From positions 62,001-126,000 of the forward strand of contig NZ_BDCI01000007.1 of NCBI RefSeq assembly GCF_001613425.1: a DNA stretch of 64,000 nt, in the 5' to 3' direction. A program made the translations under genes and the position numbers. Below are positions 24,407 to 33,523 of the stretch, one piece after another. Source of the DNA: Nocardia vulneris (GTDB taxonomy: Bacteria > Actinomycetota > Actinomycetes > Mycobacteriales > Mycobacteriaceae). The notes under the pieces are model-generated. The model had not been told where the DNA came from. It was given only the letters and a program-made list of their open reading frames with translations, and searched no databases. The first letter of the stretch is position 1. Every line of letters begins with the position of its first letter.

Positions 24407-26278
24407 GTGAACGAGAGCGAGCCGAGGGCGCCCGGGCGGTGGGGGAAGTTCGTCCCCGCCGGGTACAGCGCGGTGCTCACGCTGCTCATCATGGGACCGC
24501 TGCTGGGTCCGGGATATCTGCTGCTGCGCGACGCGGTGAGTACCCCGCGTTCCTATCTCACCGGCTCCGCCCTCGGACTCGGTGACGCGGCCCCGCGCGC
24601 GGTCCCCCAGGACGCGCTGCTCGCGGCGCTGTCACCGCTGCTCGACGGCGGCCTCCTCGTCAAAGCGATCCTGCTCCTCGCGCTGTGGGCGGCCGGTTAC
24701 GGCGCCGCCGTACTGGTCCGCGAACTCCTGCACGCACCCGTGCCCGCCCAACTGGTCGCGAGCACCGTCGCGCTCTGGAACCCCTACCTCGCCGAGCGAC
24801 TCCTCCAGGGACACTGGAGCCTGCTCACCGGCTACGCCGCCCTCCCCTGGATCATCCTGACCGCCAACCGCATTCGAGTGCCGTCGCGCAGTGGTCAAGC
24901 ACCTGGGGCATTCGCCGGTCACGCGCAGACGGATCCGAGGCCGGATCGGTTTGCTGCGCTGCGGGATTGGGGTGGGTTGGCGGGGGCGCTCGCGGCGGCG
25001 GGCCTTACGCCGACCGGTGCGGTGCTCGGGGCGGTGGCTGCGCTGGTGGTGGTCGGGCGGCGGCGGTTCGCCGGGGTTGCGGTGCTGGTTGTGCTTGCGT
25101 CCGTGCCGTGGTTGCTGGCGACCGCGGTGTCCGGGTCCGGGAGCGAGCCGTCGGATCCGGCGGGGATCGCGGCGTTCGCCGCTCGGGCCGAACCCGGTCT
25201 CGGCACGCTGGGGAGCCTGGCGGGCCTCGGCGGGATCTGGAACGGGGACGCGGTGCCGGCTACGCGGGCAACACTGCTCGCGGTGATCGGGACTCTCCTG
25301 TTACTGGCCATCGTCGCCACCGGCGTGCGATCGGTCTGGGCCGCCCAGGGCAATCGCTACGCGCTCCGCGCCCTCATCGTTCTTGCGGCACTTGCGATCC
25401 TGCTGCCCGCCCTCGGCGCCACCCCCTGGGGCGTGCACCTGCTGGAATGGCTCGTCGCCCACGTCCCCGGCACCGGATTGCTCCGCGACACACAAAAATA
25501 CGTCGCCCTCGCCATGCCTGCCTATGCCCTGTGCGCCGCCGCGGGCTGCACGCTGCTCGCCGCCCGCTTGCACGCCACTGCGTCCGCTGCCGCGTCTCGC
25601 GCTGCCACGCCACACCCTGCGCGGAGCAGGGCGCTGACCCGTACGGTCGCAGCTGTTTTCATCGTTGCAATGATGCTGCCGCTGCTGGATCTCGCTTGGG
25701 GCGTGGGTGGGGCGTTGCGGCCGGTGCACTATCCCGCGGGGTGGCGGGAGGTTGGCGAGCGGGTGGATGGGCCGGGGGACGTTGCGGTGTTGCCGGGGGG
25801 CATGTTTCGGAAGTTCCGGTACAGCGGGACGGTTCCGGTGCTCGACCCCGCGCCGCGGATGCTGCCACGCGACGTGTTGCAGACCGGCGAGCTGCCGGTA
25901 CGTGGGCGCACGGTGGCCGGGGAGGGCACGCGGGCCCGCACGGTGGAAGGCCTGCTCCTGCACGGTGGTTCGGCTGCGGAGTTGGCCGGGCAGGGCGTCG
26001 GCTGGGTGCTGCTGGAACGCGGCACCCCCGGCCCGCTCGGCGACTCGAAAACGACACTCGCGCAACTGGATCAGGTGTACACCGACGCCGACCTCACGCT
26101 GTACCGCGTGCCCGGCCCGATCGACGAGCGCACGGGCTCCGCCACGAATCGCCTACTCGTCATCACCGCCCACATTTCATGGACCGCACTACTTCTCGGC
26201 GGCCTGCTCCTAGCAGTCATGGTGCGCACCCTCGCACCGAGACGCCTACACCCCGGGACAGGCGCATCACGTTCTTAG
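24407..26278 (+). CDS. GT-C-like polytopic membrane protein (Rv0226c-type)
   Basis: This roughly 623-residue protein has about 11-12 membrane helices, beginning VPAGYSAVLTLLIMGPLLGP. The segment VASTVALWNPYLAERLLQGH and its surroundings resemble the N-terminal membrane part of AftD-like GT-C enzymes (FALSPRVLTTLGSISSETLP in AftD here). A C-terminal extracytoplasmic part (VLPGGMFRKFRYSGT, VEGLLLHGGSAAELAGQGVG) follows. GTG 24407 is chosen because TAGGGT lies 8 bp upstream (leaderless); ATG 24386 is in frame. It corresponds to M. tuberculosis Rv0226c. A sugar-transfer role is inferred, and no catalytic residue is identified. Confidence 0.75.
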   Translation: MNESEPRAPGRWGKFVPAGYSAVLTLLIMGPLLGPGYLLLRDAVSTPRSYLTGSALGLGDAAPRAVPQDALLAALSPLLDGGLLVKAILLLALWAAGYGAAVLVRELLHAPVPAQLVASTVALWNPYLAERLLQGHWSLLTGYAALPWIILTANRIRVPSRSGQAPGAFAGHAQTDPRPDRFAALRDWGGLAGALAAAGLTPTGAVLGAVAALVVVGRRRFAGVAVLVVLASVPWLLATAVSGSGSEPSDPAGIAAFAARAEPGLGTLGSLAGLGGIWNGDAVPATRATLLAVIGTLLLLAIVATGVRSVWAAQGNRYALRALIVLAALAILLPALGATPWGVHLLEWLVAHVPGTGLLRDTQKYVALAMPAYALCAAAGCTLLAARLHATASAAASRAATPHPARSRALTRTVAAVFIVAMMLPLLDLAWGVGGALRPVHYPAGWREVGERVDGPGDVAVLPGGMFRKFRYSGTVPVLDPAPRMLPRDVLQTGELPVRGRTVAGEGTRARTVEGLLLHGGSAAELAGQGVGWVLLERGTPGPLGDSKTTLAQLDQVYTDADLTLYRVPGPIDERTGSATNRLLVITAHISWTALLLGGLLLAVMVRTLAPRRLHPGTGASRS

Positions 26279-26315
26279 CCGAGAAGTTCCAGTCCCACAA
26301 ATTGCCCGAGCGAAC

Positions 26316-27488
26316 TCAACTGACTGGGCGCGGAGCGATCAATCCTGACGTGTGTTCGCCGCGGGCGACTGCGGCCAGCACCTCGTATACCCCGTTTCCC
26401 GTTTGCTCCCAGGAGAATTCCCGGGCGCGGGCCCGCGCCTTTTCGCCCATTACGGTGCGGGCGGCGTGGTCGCCGAGCAGTTCGCCTACCGCGTCGGACA
26501 ATTGGGGGACGTCGTCGACGAGCAGTCCGGTGACGCCGTCGATGATCGAGTCGGTGAGTCCGCGGGAACTGCGGTAGCCGATGGTGGGGACGCCGTGCTG
26601 GGCGGCTTCGATGACGGCGAGCCCCCAGCCTTCCTTGCGCGAGGGCAGCACGTGCACCCAAGCGCGGGAGAGCAATTCGTGTTTGCGGCGCTCGTCGACG
26701 TGTCCGTGGAAGGTGAGGGCGTCGGCGATGCCGAGGCGCGCGGCGTCGGCTTTCAGGTTGTCGGCCCACCAGCCGTCGCCGATCACGTCGAGATGCAGGC
26801 CGGGGATGCCGGGGCGTAGTCGTGCGACGACCGCGAGCGCGTCTTCGATCTGCTTGTGCGGCACCAGCCGCGACAGCACCACGAGGCGCGGGTTGTCCGT
26901 GCGGGTTTCGGCGGCGCCGGTCGGCGCGTCGGCGGGGACTGGTTCAGCCCCGTTGCGCACCACCGCGATCCGGGCCTGCTCGACGCCGAGGGTGGCGAGT
27001 TCTTCGGCGGAGGGCAGCGAAACAGTCAGGTATTGATTGCGCCGGTGCACGCGCGGCGAGAGTCGCGATTCGATCCACCAGCCGATCCGGCCGACCAGCC
27101 GCCCCGCGACCGGCCACTGTTCCCGATGGCCGTGATGCACCAGCACCACCGACGGCGCCTTGGCGGCCGCGGTGGCGAAGAACGGGATGCCGTTCTGCGT
27201 GTCGATGACGGCGTCGGGCCGCACGTCGCGCAGCGGCCCGAGACCGAGCCTGCCGAGCGCCATCGCGGCCAGCGCCCGCGGATAGACGGAATAACGCCCA
27301 CCGGCCCGGCTGATGTCGATGCCGTCGAGGTGTTCACGCTTCGGCGCGCCCGGATAGCGAGCGGTGCGCAGGGTGACCTTGACACCGCGTGCCGCGAGCT
27401 GCGCGCCGACCTGCTCGAGGTAGCGTTCGCTGCCGCCGCCCTGCGGGTGCCCGGTGTCGCGCCAGCACAGCAGGAGGACTTCGCGCAC
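26316..27488 (-). CDS. GT4-family glycosyltransferase (GT-B fold)
   Basis: This 390-residue retaining glycosyltransferase has N-terminal GGGSERYLEQVGAQLAARG (donor/phosphate loop) and the C-terminal nucleotide-sugar motif LPSRKEGWGLAVIEAAQHG with the E-x7-E pattern, followed by GVPTIGYRSSRGL. LVVLSRLVPHKQIEDAL marks the second Rossmann domain. The start is GTG 27488 with a GAGAGAAG site. It probably acts on a cytoplasmic lipid-linked acceptor from a nucleotide sugar, and the nearby flippase suggests export of the product. It corresponds to M. tuberculosis Rv0225. Confidence 0.88.
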   Translation of the reverse strand: MREVLLLCWRDTGHPQGGGSERYLEQVGAQLAARGVKVTLRTARYPGAPKREHLDGIDISRAGGRYSVYPRALAAMALGRLGLGPLRDVRPDAVIDTQNGIPFFATAAAKAPSVVLVHHGHREQWPVAGRLVGRIGWWIESRLSPRVHRRNQYLTVSLPSAEELATLGVEQARIAVVRNGAEPVPADAPTGAAETRTDNPRLVVLSRLVPHKQIEDALAVVARLRPGIPGLHLDVIGDGWWADNLKADAARLGIADALTFHGHVDERRKHELLSRAWVHVLPSRKEGWGLAVIEAAQHGVPTIGYRSSRGLTDSIIDGVTGLLVDDVPQLSDAVGELLGDHAARTVMGEKARARAREFSWEQTGNGVYEVLAAVARGEHTSGLIAPRPVS

Positions 27489-27698
27489 GGTCGAGCTTCT
27501 CTCGGTCAGGTGGTCCCGGTTTCGGGAACGTCGGATATCGCGCTACACCCTAACCCGGCGACCCGCCGGAAAGCCGATCACCGGCGTTCGGGCGGGCACA
27601 TGAGCGGCAACCGCGTCCCGCCGACCTGGTTATCGGCGAGCGCGCGAGCGCAGGAGCGGACGACAGCTCCACAACACCGTTATGCGAGACTCGGCGCC

Positions 27699-28484
27699 GT
27701 GTTGAGAGCCGAAAAATCGCCCGCCGACGGCGCGGCCCCCCGGTTCGCGCGCCGCGCGACGCTGCGCCGGTCGCTGCGTCTGCTCGGCAGTTTCCGGTTC
27801 GAGCAGTCCGATCCGGCGGTGTTCTACGGCGGACTCGCCGAGGACAGCGCGGCGATGCTCGGCGATTTCTACACAGACCTCACCGGCAAGGAGCTGACCG
27901 GGGCGACGATTCTCGATGTCGGCGGCGGGCCGGGATACTTCGCCGACGAGTTCCGGCGCGCGGGCGCGCGGTATATCCCGGTGGAACCGGACCCCTCCGA
28001 AATGCACGCGGCGGGCTTGTCGGCGGCGGGTGCGGTGCGCGGCTCGGGAATGGCGCTGCCGTTCCGCGACGACGCGGTGGACATCTGCTTTTCGTCGAAT
28101 GTCGCCGAGCATGTGCCGGATCCGTGGCTGATGGCGGACGAGATGGTGCGCGTGACGCGCCCGGGCGGGTTGATCGTGCTGTCGTACACGGTGTGGCTCG
28201 GCCCGTTCGGCGGGCACGAAACGGGGCCGTGGCACTACCTCGGCGGCGAGTACGCGGCGCGGCGGTACCGGCGTAAGCAGGGGCGGGAACCGAAGAACCG
28301 GTTCGGCAGGTCCCTGTTCGCGGTGCGCGCTTCGGACGGATTGCGGTGGGCGGCAACGACTTCGGCGGACGTACACACCGTATTCCCGCGCTATCATCCG
28401 CGCTGGGCATGGTGGCTCGTGCGCGTTCCGGCGCTGCGCGAGTTACTGGTGAGCAATCTGGTCGTGGTCGCCACCAAGACGTAG
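27699..28484 (+). CDS. Class I SAM-dependent methyltransferase (Rv0224c-type)
   Basis: This 261-residue methyltransferase has motif I LDVGGGPGYFADEF, the acidic ribose-binding VEPDP, AEHVPDPWLMADEMVRV, and post-motif RPGGLIVLSY. It starts at GTG 27699, close to the conserved FARRATLRRSLRLL block shared with mycobacterial Rv0224c. It diverges from the GT4 gene, as in M. tuberculosis, so methylation of an envelope glycan or lipid is plausible; the substrate is unproven. Confidence 0.87.
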   Translation: MLRAEKSPADGAAPRFARRATLRRSLRLLGSFRFEQSDPAVFYGGLAEDSAAMLGDFYTDLTGKELTGATILDVGGGPGYFADEFRRAGARYIPVEPDPSEMHAAGLSAAGAVRGSGMALPFRDDAVDICFSSNVAEHVPDPWLMADEMVRVTRPGGLIVLSYTVWLGPFGGHETGPWHYLGGEYAARRYRRKQGREPKNRFGRSLFAVRASDGLRWAATTSADVHTVFPRYHPRWAWWLVRVPALRELLVSNLVVVATKT

Positions 28485-28492
28485 CGACGACG

Positions 28493-28556
28493 CAGTGCGC
28501 AGCGGACCACTCAGTGCGCAGCGGACGACTCAGTGCGCAGCGGACGAACTCAGTGC
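28493..28556. repeat. 19-20-bp tandem repeat, three copies plus partial
   Basis: Units 28493-28511, 28512-28530 and 28531-28550 all begin CAGTGCGCAGCGGAC. A truncated fourth unit (CAGTGC) follows. The tract sits between the methyltransferase stop and the stop codon of the opposing small gene. Confidence 0.85.
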
Positions 28557-28852
28557 TCGAGCCAGCCGCGCCGCCAGGTGCGCCTGCCGCACGGTTCGTG
28601 CAGCGGCCGGCTCCACGGCGATTCCTGAATCGCGAGACCGACGGTTTCCAGCGTGGTGAGACCGACCTGGTCGGCTAAAGCCCCCACGACGGCTACGGCT
28701 TCAGCGGCTTGCATGGCGGCGGTTGCTTGCTCGATGGTCAGCGTGCGCCCCGGTAGGAAGGACACCACCCAGCCGCCCGCGCCCACGCTCTTCGCTTGAT
28801 GTTCGGTCTGGTCGCTGGTCATCAGCGATCTGCCGACTACTTGCACCGCCAT
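28550..28852 (-). CDS. Small hypothetical protein
   Basis: This 100-residue protein is of unknown function: MAVQVVGRSLMTSDQTEHQA, then GAGGWVVSFLPGRTLTIEQA and TAAMQAAEAV, with a C-terminal Arg/Trp-rich tail. ATG 28852 is supported by GGGGAG eight bases upstream. The frame extends to 28942 with two further ATG codons, the nearer of which has a badly spaced GAGG. There is no signal or membrane segment. Its last codon lies inside the 19-20-bp repeat tract, so the tail may be repeat-derived. Confidence 0.6.
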   Translation of the reverse strand: MAVQVVGRSLMTSDQTEHQAKSVGAGGWVVSFLPGRTLTIEQATAAMQAAEAVAVVGALADQVGLTTLETVGLAIQESPWSRPLHEPCGRRTWRRGWLEH

Positions 28853-29062
28853 GACTCGGTCTCCCCAATTGCGGTATCGGTTCAGAAATCGAGCGAGCTG
28901 ATCAGTAGCTAACAGCATCCTCTTTTCAGCAACAGAACGCAATAGTGCGTTCTACGAAAAGCGAACCGACAGGTTGGGATCCGTCCAGCTCAGCGCCACC
29001 CTCCGTAAGCAGAACTGGAACAGGTTACAGACAACCGGACCACAAAACTGTAACGTGTTCTC

Positions 29063-30508
29063 ATGCATTACGACAGCTTGTTCATCGGCGGCCGCTGGAC
29101 TGCGCCGGCCACCACCGAGCGCGTTCAGGTCATCTCGCCGGTCACGGTCGAGCCGGTGGGCAGCGTCCCCGCGGTCACCAGGGCCGACGTCGACGCGGCG
29201 GTCGCCGCCGCCCGGCACGCCTTCGACCACGGCCCGTGGCCCGCCACGCCGCCGCAGGAGCGGGCCGAAGTGCTCACCCGCGCCGCGCGGCTGATCGAGC
29301 AGCGTTCGGCCGAGCTGCTCGCCGCGCTCACCGCGGAAATGGGCGCGCCGCAGATGATCGCCATGACGCTCAACCAGATTCCCGCGGTGGCGGCGCTGGA
29401 CGCGTGCGCGGCGCTGGCGAAGACGTTCCCCTGGAACGAGACTCGTACCGGACTCTTCGGCACCGCACGGGTGAGCCGGGAGCCGCGCGGGGTCGTCGCG
29501 GCGGTCACCGCGTGGAATGTCCCGCTGTTCCTCGCCGCCAACAAGCTCGGACCGGCCTTGCTCGCCGGTTGCACCGTGGTGCTGAAACCCGCACCGCTGA
29601 CACCGATCACGGCCAACCTGCTGGCCGACATCTTCACCGAGGCGGGCCTGCCCGAGGGCGTGCTCTCGGTGCTGCCCGCCGAACCCGAGGCCGCGGAGTA
29701 CCTGGTATCGCATCCGGGCGTCGACAAGGTCACCTTCACCGGCAGCACCGCGGTCGGCCGGAAGATCGGCGCGATCGCCACCGGTCAGCTCAAGAGCGTG
29801 TCCCTGGAACTCGGCGGCAAGTCCGCGGCAATCCTGTTGCCGGACATGGATATCGCGGCCACCATTCCCGTGCTCGCCTTCTCCGGGCTGATGAACAGCG
29901 GGCAGGGCTGCGTCGCGCAGACCCGAATTCTCGCGCCGCGCAGTCGTTATGACGAGACCGTCGACGCGCTCGTCGCACACGTGCAGACGATGCAGGTCGG
30001 CGATCCCGCGGATCCCGCGGTGCAGCTCGGTCCGCTGATCTCCGAGCGGCAGCGCGAACGGGTCGAGGGGTATATCGCGAAGGGCAAGGCGGAGGGCGCG
30101 CGCTTGGTGCTGGGCGGCGGCCGCCCTGAGGGTCTGGATCGGGGCTGGTTCGTCGAGCCGACGATCTTCGCCGATGTGGACAACAAGTCGACCATCGCGC
30201 AGGAGGAGATCTTCGGGCCGGTGCTGTCGGTGATCCCCTACGAGACCGAGGACGAGGCGGTGGCCATCGCCAACGACTCGGTGTACGGCCTGGCCGGCTC
30301 GGTCTGGACGACCGACGTCGAGCACGGCGCCGAGATCGCCGCGCGGGTGCGGACCGGCACCTACGCGATCAATTGGTATGCGTTCGACCCCAGCTCACCG
30401 TTCGGCGGCTACAAGAATTCCGGGCTCGGCCGCGAGAACGGGCCCGAAGGCCTCGACTCGTTCTGCGAGCAGAAGTCGGTGCTCATGCCGATGGGGTGGA
30501 CCGGCTAG
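29063..30508 (+). CDS. NAD(P)-dependent aldehyde dehydrogenase (Rv0223c-type)
   Basis: This 481-residue aldehyde dehydrogenase is intact: Asn152 in WNVP, Lys175 in LKPAP, cofactor loop FTGSTAVGRKIG, general base Glu249 in LELGGKS, and nucleophile Cys283 in NSGQGCVAQTR. It oxidises an aldehyde to an acid; the sequence does not fix the substrate. TAACGT (29051-29056) ends 6 bp before the ATG, indicating a leaderless transcript. It follows the Rv0224c-like methyltransferase, as in M. tuberculosis. Confidence 0.92.
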   Translation: MHYDSLFIGGRWTAPATTERVQVISPVTVEPVGSVPAVTRADVDAAVAAARHAFDHGPWPATPPQERAEVLTRAARLIEQRSAELLAALTAEMGAPQMIAMTLNQIPAVAALDACAALAKTFPWNETRTGLFGTARVSREPRGVVAAVTAWNVPLFLAANKLGPALLAGCTVVLKPAPLTPITANLLADIFTEAGLPEGVLSVLPAEPEAAEYLVSHPGVDKVTFTGSTAVGRKIGAIATGQLKSVSLELGGKSAAILLPDMDIAATIPVLAFSGLMNSGQGCVAQTRILAPRSRYDETVDALVAHVQTMQVGDPADPAVQLGPLISERQRERVEGYIAKGKAEGARLVLGGGRPEGLDRGWFVEPTIFADVDNKSTIAQEEIFGPVLSVIPYETEDEAVAIANDSVYGLAGSVWTTDVEHGAEIAARVRTGTYAINWYAFDPSSPFGGYKNSGLGRENGPEGLDSFCEQKSVLMPMGWTG

Positions 30509-30544
30509 TTCGCGCAGCGGAACCAGCCGGGAGGTGGCGGCGGC

Positions 30545-30748
30545 TCAGTCCGTCGGCATGACCACCCGCAGGACCGGCTCGCTCTCGCGGCCGGTCAGGC
30601 CGGGCGCGTCGACGATCTCGACGCGCCATCCCGGTGGCAGGACGGCCTGCAGGCGTCCGGCGGCGCGGCGCAACGGCGTGCTGAGCGTGGTCAGCTCGAA
30701 GCCGGCCACCAGGGGCGCGATGGACGCGCCCGTCTCCAGATCGGTCAT
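30545..30748 (-). CDS. Small hypothetical protein
   Basis: This 67-residue protein has ASIAPLVAGFELTTLSTPLR and VLPPGWRVEIVDAPGLTG. It has no signal, membrane helix or Cys. ATG 30748 has GGAG close upstream. Codon usage is GC3-rich like neighbouring real genes, which supports coding. It is convergent with the aldehyde dehydrogenase. Not recognised. Confidence 0.5.
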   Translation of the reverse strand: MTDLETGASIAPLVAGFELTTLSTPLRRAAGRLQAVLPPGWRVEIVDAPGLTGRESEPVLRVVMPTD

Positions 30749-31248
30749 GCTCCAACCACCTCTCGCGCGTCGATCTCATCGTCTTGCCGCAGCGCGGGAA
30801 TTCGATGTCGATAGGGAAGTAGTTCAGTCGATCAGTTAACGGTTAGCAATCGGACTGGCAGGTCATGAGACCAAGAACACTGCAAGCATAAGCCACCTCT
30901 GCGCAAACCTCACACATCAGGCAACTACCCCATGCCGCGTCTTGGCAAACGCTCCCTGCGCGCGATTCCGTGACCACCGACCATGACCAATAGCACCACA
31001 CATTCCGGCTCACGCGGCGGGAAACACGCGCAACGGGTGTGGATGATGTGTCATCGACCGGGCGCGGGCGGGATGGTTGCCGCGAGGATTCCCACACCCG
31101 TCCCGAGCCGATCTCGCCGGGTATTTGTTGGCATGGAACGGGATTCGACTCCTGCACCATGAAACCCGGTGCGCGGCCGGAAGGCTCGTGCGCACCCCAT
31201 TGTCGCGTCATCCCCACTTCGCACCGGAGCGCAACTGGGGAGCACACG
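30749..31248. other. 500-bp lower-GC region without a supported gene
   Basis: The region lies between the 67-residue gene's start and the end of the GlxA-type regulator. The minus strand is open across much of it, but codon use is unlike the surrounding genes and no ribosome site is convincing. The most peptide-like piece is a 44-codon minus-strand frame at 30843-30977 with seven Cys (see findings). Confidence 0.5.
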
Positions 31249-32199
31249 TCAACGGCGTAGCGACCGGCGATAGTCCGCCGGGGTCGCACCGGTCGCCGCA
31301 CGCAGATGCGTCCGCAATGCGGTGACACTGCCGAAACCGGACCGCTCGGCCACCACTTCGACTGGCAGGTCTGTCGTTTCGAGCAATTCGCGGGCGCGCA
31401 CCGTGTGCTGCGCGTCCAGCCACCGCCGCGGTGTCGTGCCGACCTCCTGCTTGAACCGGCGAATGAACGTCCGTTCGCTCATCAGCGCGTGCGCCGCCAT
31501 CGCCGAAACATCCGGTGCGACAGCCGGGTCCCGCGTCACCCACGCCAGCGTCGCGGCCAACCCGCCCTGGAAGCTGCCACCCGCCAACGGATCCGGAATG
31601 TACTGCGCTTGACCGCCGGACCGGTGCGGCGGCGTCACGTTCCACCGGGCGAGTTCGGCCGCGGGGCTCGCGCCCAACTCCCGGCGCGCGATATGCAGGC
31701 ACAGGTCGAATCCGGCCGACAACCCCGCCGAGGTCAGGACATCGCCGTCGTCCACATAGAGCGCTGCCGGGTCCAATTTCACCGCGGGGAAAAGTTCGGC
31801 GAACTCGTCGCAGTACGCCCAGTGCGTGGTCGCGGGCCGGTCGTCCAGTAGCCCGGCCCGGGCCAGCACGAACGCGCCGACACAGATGCTCACCATGATC
31901 GCGCCCCGGGCCGCGGCGGCACGCAGTGCCGAGAGGGCGTCGTCCGGTGGTGGCAGCGTGGGCAGGGCGATGCCGGGGACGACGACGATGTCGGCCTGCT
32001 CGACGGCTTCCAGTCCGCTGTCCACCCGCAGATCGAATCCGTTGGGCGTCCACACCGGACCACTGCGCAGGCCACACGTGGTCATCTCGAAGCCCGCCGC
32101 TTCGCCGAACTTGCTCGGTCCGTGCCGGAAGACCTGGACGGCGCAGGCCAGGTCATAGGTCATGACGCCGTCCAAGGCGAGCGCGACGACCTGTTTCAC
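31249..32199 (-). CDS. GlxA-family transcriptional regulator (DJ-1/PfpI domain + AraC HTH)
   Basis: This 316-residue regulator has an N-terminal DJ-1/PfpI-like amidotransferase fold (residues 1-180), including IVVVPGIALPTLPPPDDALS and the elbow SICVGAFVLARAG with Cys. The C-terminal AraC HTH (210-316) contains MSERTFIRRFKQEVGTTPRR and the second helix-turn-helix GFGSVTALRTHLRAATG. Such proteins control amino-group or small-metabolite catabolism. It diverges from the HD-hydrolase gene by 104 bp, making that gene its most likely target. The start is GTG 32199. Confidence 0.9.
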   Translation of the reverse strand: MKQVVALALDGVMTYDLACAVQVFRHGPSKFGEAAGFEMTTCGLRSGPVWTPNGFDLRVDSGLEAVEQADIVVVPGIALPTLPPPDDALSALRAAAARGAIMVSICVGAFVLARAGLLDDRPATTHWAYCDEFAELFPAVKLDPAALYVDDGDVLTSAGLSAGFDLCLHIARRELGASPAAELARWNVTPPHRSGGQAQYIPDPLAGGSFQGGLAATLAWVTRDPAVAPDVSAMAAHALMSERTFIRRFKQEVGTTPRRWLDAQHTVRARELLETTDLPVEVVAERSGFGSVTALRTHLRAATGATPADYRRSLRR

Positions 32200-32303
32200 C
32201 CCTGCAGTTTGGCACGAATCCGAGCATCCGTGGCATCTCTGCCACTCGTTGCTCGCTCCCGCGTGCGATTCACTGGACCTGAGTCAGTGGAGAGGGGTTC
32301 GCA

Positions 32304-33059
32304 ATGGGCACGCCGCACGGCATCGACGGGGAATGGGCGATCAGGACGGGCGGTGCGCTGTCGGGCAAGCAGCGCCGGCAGCTGTTGGTCACCGTCACCC
32401 GGGCGTTGCCCGCCCTCATCGCCGATCGCGCACGACTCGCCGCCGGTCGGCGCGGCGCGGGACGGCTCGACTTCGCGGGCCTGCGGCTACCCGATTCCGC
32501 GCTCGCGCGCGCCGCCGAAGAGCAAGCGCGCGAAGCACTTTCCATCCATGTGCTCGGGCATTCCTACCGCACCTACTTTTTCGGCCGCGTCCTCGCCGAC
32601 CTCGACGGTGCCCGCTACGACGACGAACTCGTCTACGTCGCCAGCCTGCTGCACGACCTGCAACTCGAACACCCCACGCCCGGTCGCTGTTTCGCGGTCA
32701 CCGGCGCCGAACGGGCCGTCGAGTTCGTCACCGGCGCGGGCGCCACTGCCGAACAGGCCGCCGCGATCGGCACCGCCATCGCCACCCACATCACCCCCGG
32801 CACCGGCAAAGACCTCAGCGAGCCAGGCCGTTTCATCTACGCGGGCGCGTCCGTCGACGTCGTCGGCGCCCGCATGGCCGACCTCGACCCCGCCTGGGTC
32901 ACCGAACTCCTGCACCGGCACCCCCGCCACAATTTCGCCGCCCACATGTCCGCCGCCCTCACCGACGAGGCCGCCGCCGTCCCCCGCGGCCGCACCCGAT
33001 GGCTCCTCACCCGAGCCGCCATGCGCCCCTTGATAACCCACGCCCCCTTCGACGAATAG
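32304..33059 (+). CDS. HD-domain hydrolase, cyanamide-hydratase-like
   Basis: This 251-residue HD protein carries metal ligands in the order H (LGHSYRTYFFG), HD (ASLLHDLQLE) and H (IATHITPG), plus a later DVVGARMADLD. The HSxRTYxFG segment recalls the cyanamide hydratase/Ddi2 subgroup of HD proteins, which hydrates cyanamide to urea; the actual substrate is uncertain. GAGAGGGG precedes ATG 32304. The divergent GlxA-type regulator probably controls it. Confidence 0.8.
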   Translation: MGTPHGIDGEWAIRTGGALSGKQRRQLLVTVTRALPALIADRARLAAGRRGAGRLDFAGLRLPDSALARAAEEQAREALSIHVLGHSYRTYFFGRVLADLDGARYDDELVYVASLLHDLQLEHPTPGRCFAVTGAERAVEFVTGAGATAEQAAAIGTAIATHITPGTGKDLSEPGRFIYAGASVDVVGARMADLDPAWVTELLHRHPRHNFAAHMSAALTDEAAAVPRGRTRWLLTRAAMRPLITHAPFDE

Positions 33060-33137
33060 GTTTGTCACCCAGCATCGGCGACTGGGCCGACAGGGCTGTC
33101 ACTTCGACGGTGGCCAGCCCTTCTGCACGTGATTCAC

Positions 33138-33503
33138 TCAGCTCAGGAGTTTGGTCCCGGCGTAGCTGCCCCACTGTACTTCGACGATCTCGCCGGCAGA
33201 GTCGTTGTAGGTCGAGTCGATCCACTCGGTGACCTTGGTTTCCGCCTCCCTCAGCGCAGGCTCTGGAACATCGGTCGGCGAATCCACCCGGATCAAGTAG
33301 TAGGTCCTGTCGGCAGGATCCTGTCCAGGATGATCAGCAGCCCAATGCAGGTGCATCTCGTAATCGGCCTCTGTCTCTTGTGCCAACGCGATCCGCGCGT
33401 CGGCGAACTCCGGGAACCTCGCAATCTCGCGTTCCAACGCTGAACAGGTTGCCTCCGCCTGCGCCGGCGTGCAGTACAGCTGGACGACCAGATAGCTACT
33501 CAC
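33138..33503 (-). CDS. Hypothetical protein, lower GC3 than neighbours
   Basis: This 121-residue acidic protein has VQLYCTPAQAEATCSALERE, EADYEMHLHWAADHPGQDPA and VTEWIDSTYNDSAGEIVEVQ. It has no signal or membrane helix. The start is GTG 33503, with only a weak ribosome site. The base composition is less GC-biased than the flanking genes, suggesting recent acquisition. It lies 20 bp after the secreted-protein gene at 33524 and is probably co-transcribed with it. It may be an immunity-like or accessory partner, but nothing in the sequence shows this. Confidence 0.6.
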   Translation of the reverse strand: MSSYLVVQLYCTPAQAEATCSALEREIARFPEFADARIALAQETEADYEMHLHWAADHPGQDPADRTYYLIRVDSPTDVPEPALREAETKVTEWIDSTYNDSAGEIVEVQWGSYAGTKLLS

Positions 33504-33523
33504 GGCTTATCCGTCACATCCTC

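Noticed and set aside
30843..31328. A 161-codon minus-strand frame as a gene
   Set aside because: Codon bias is unlike neighbouring genes, no ribosome site, and it overlaps the 3' part of the GlxA-type regulator.
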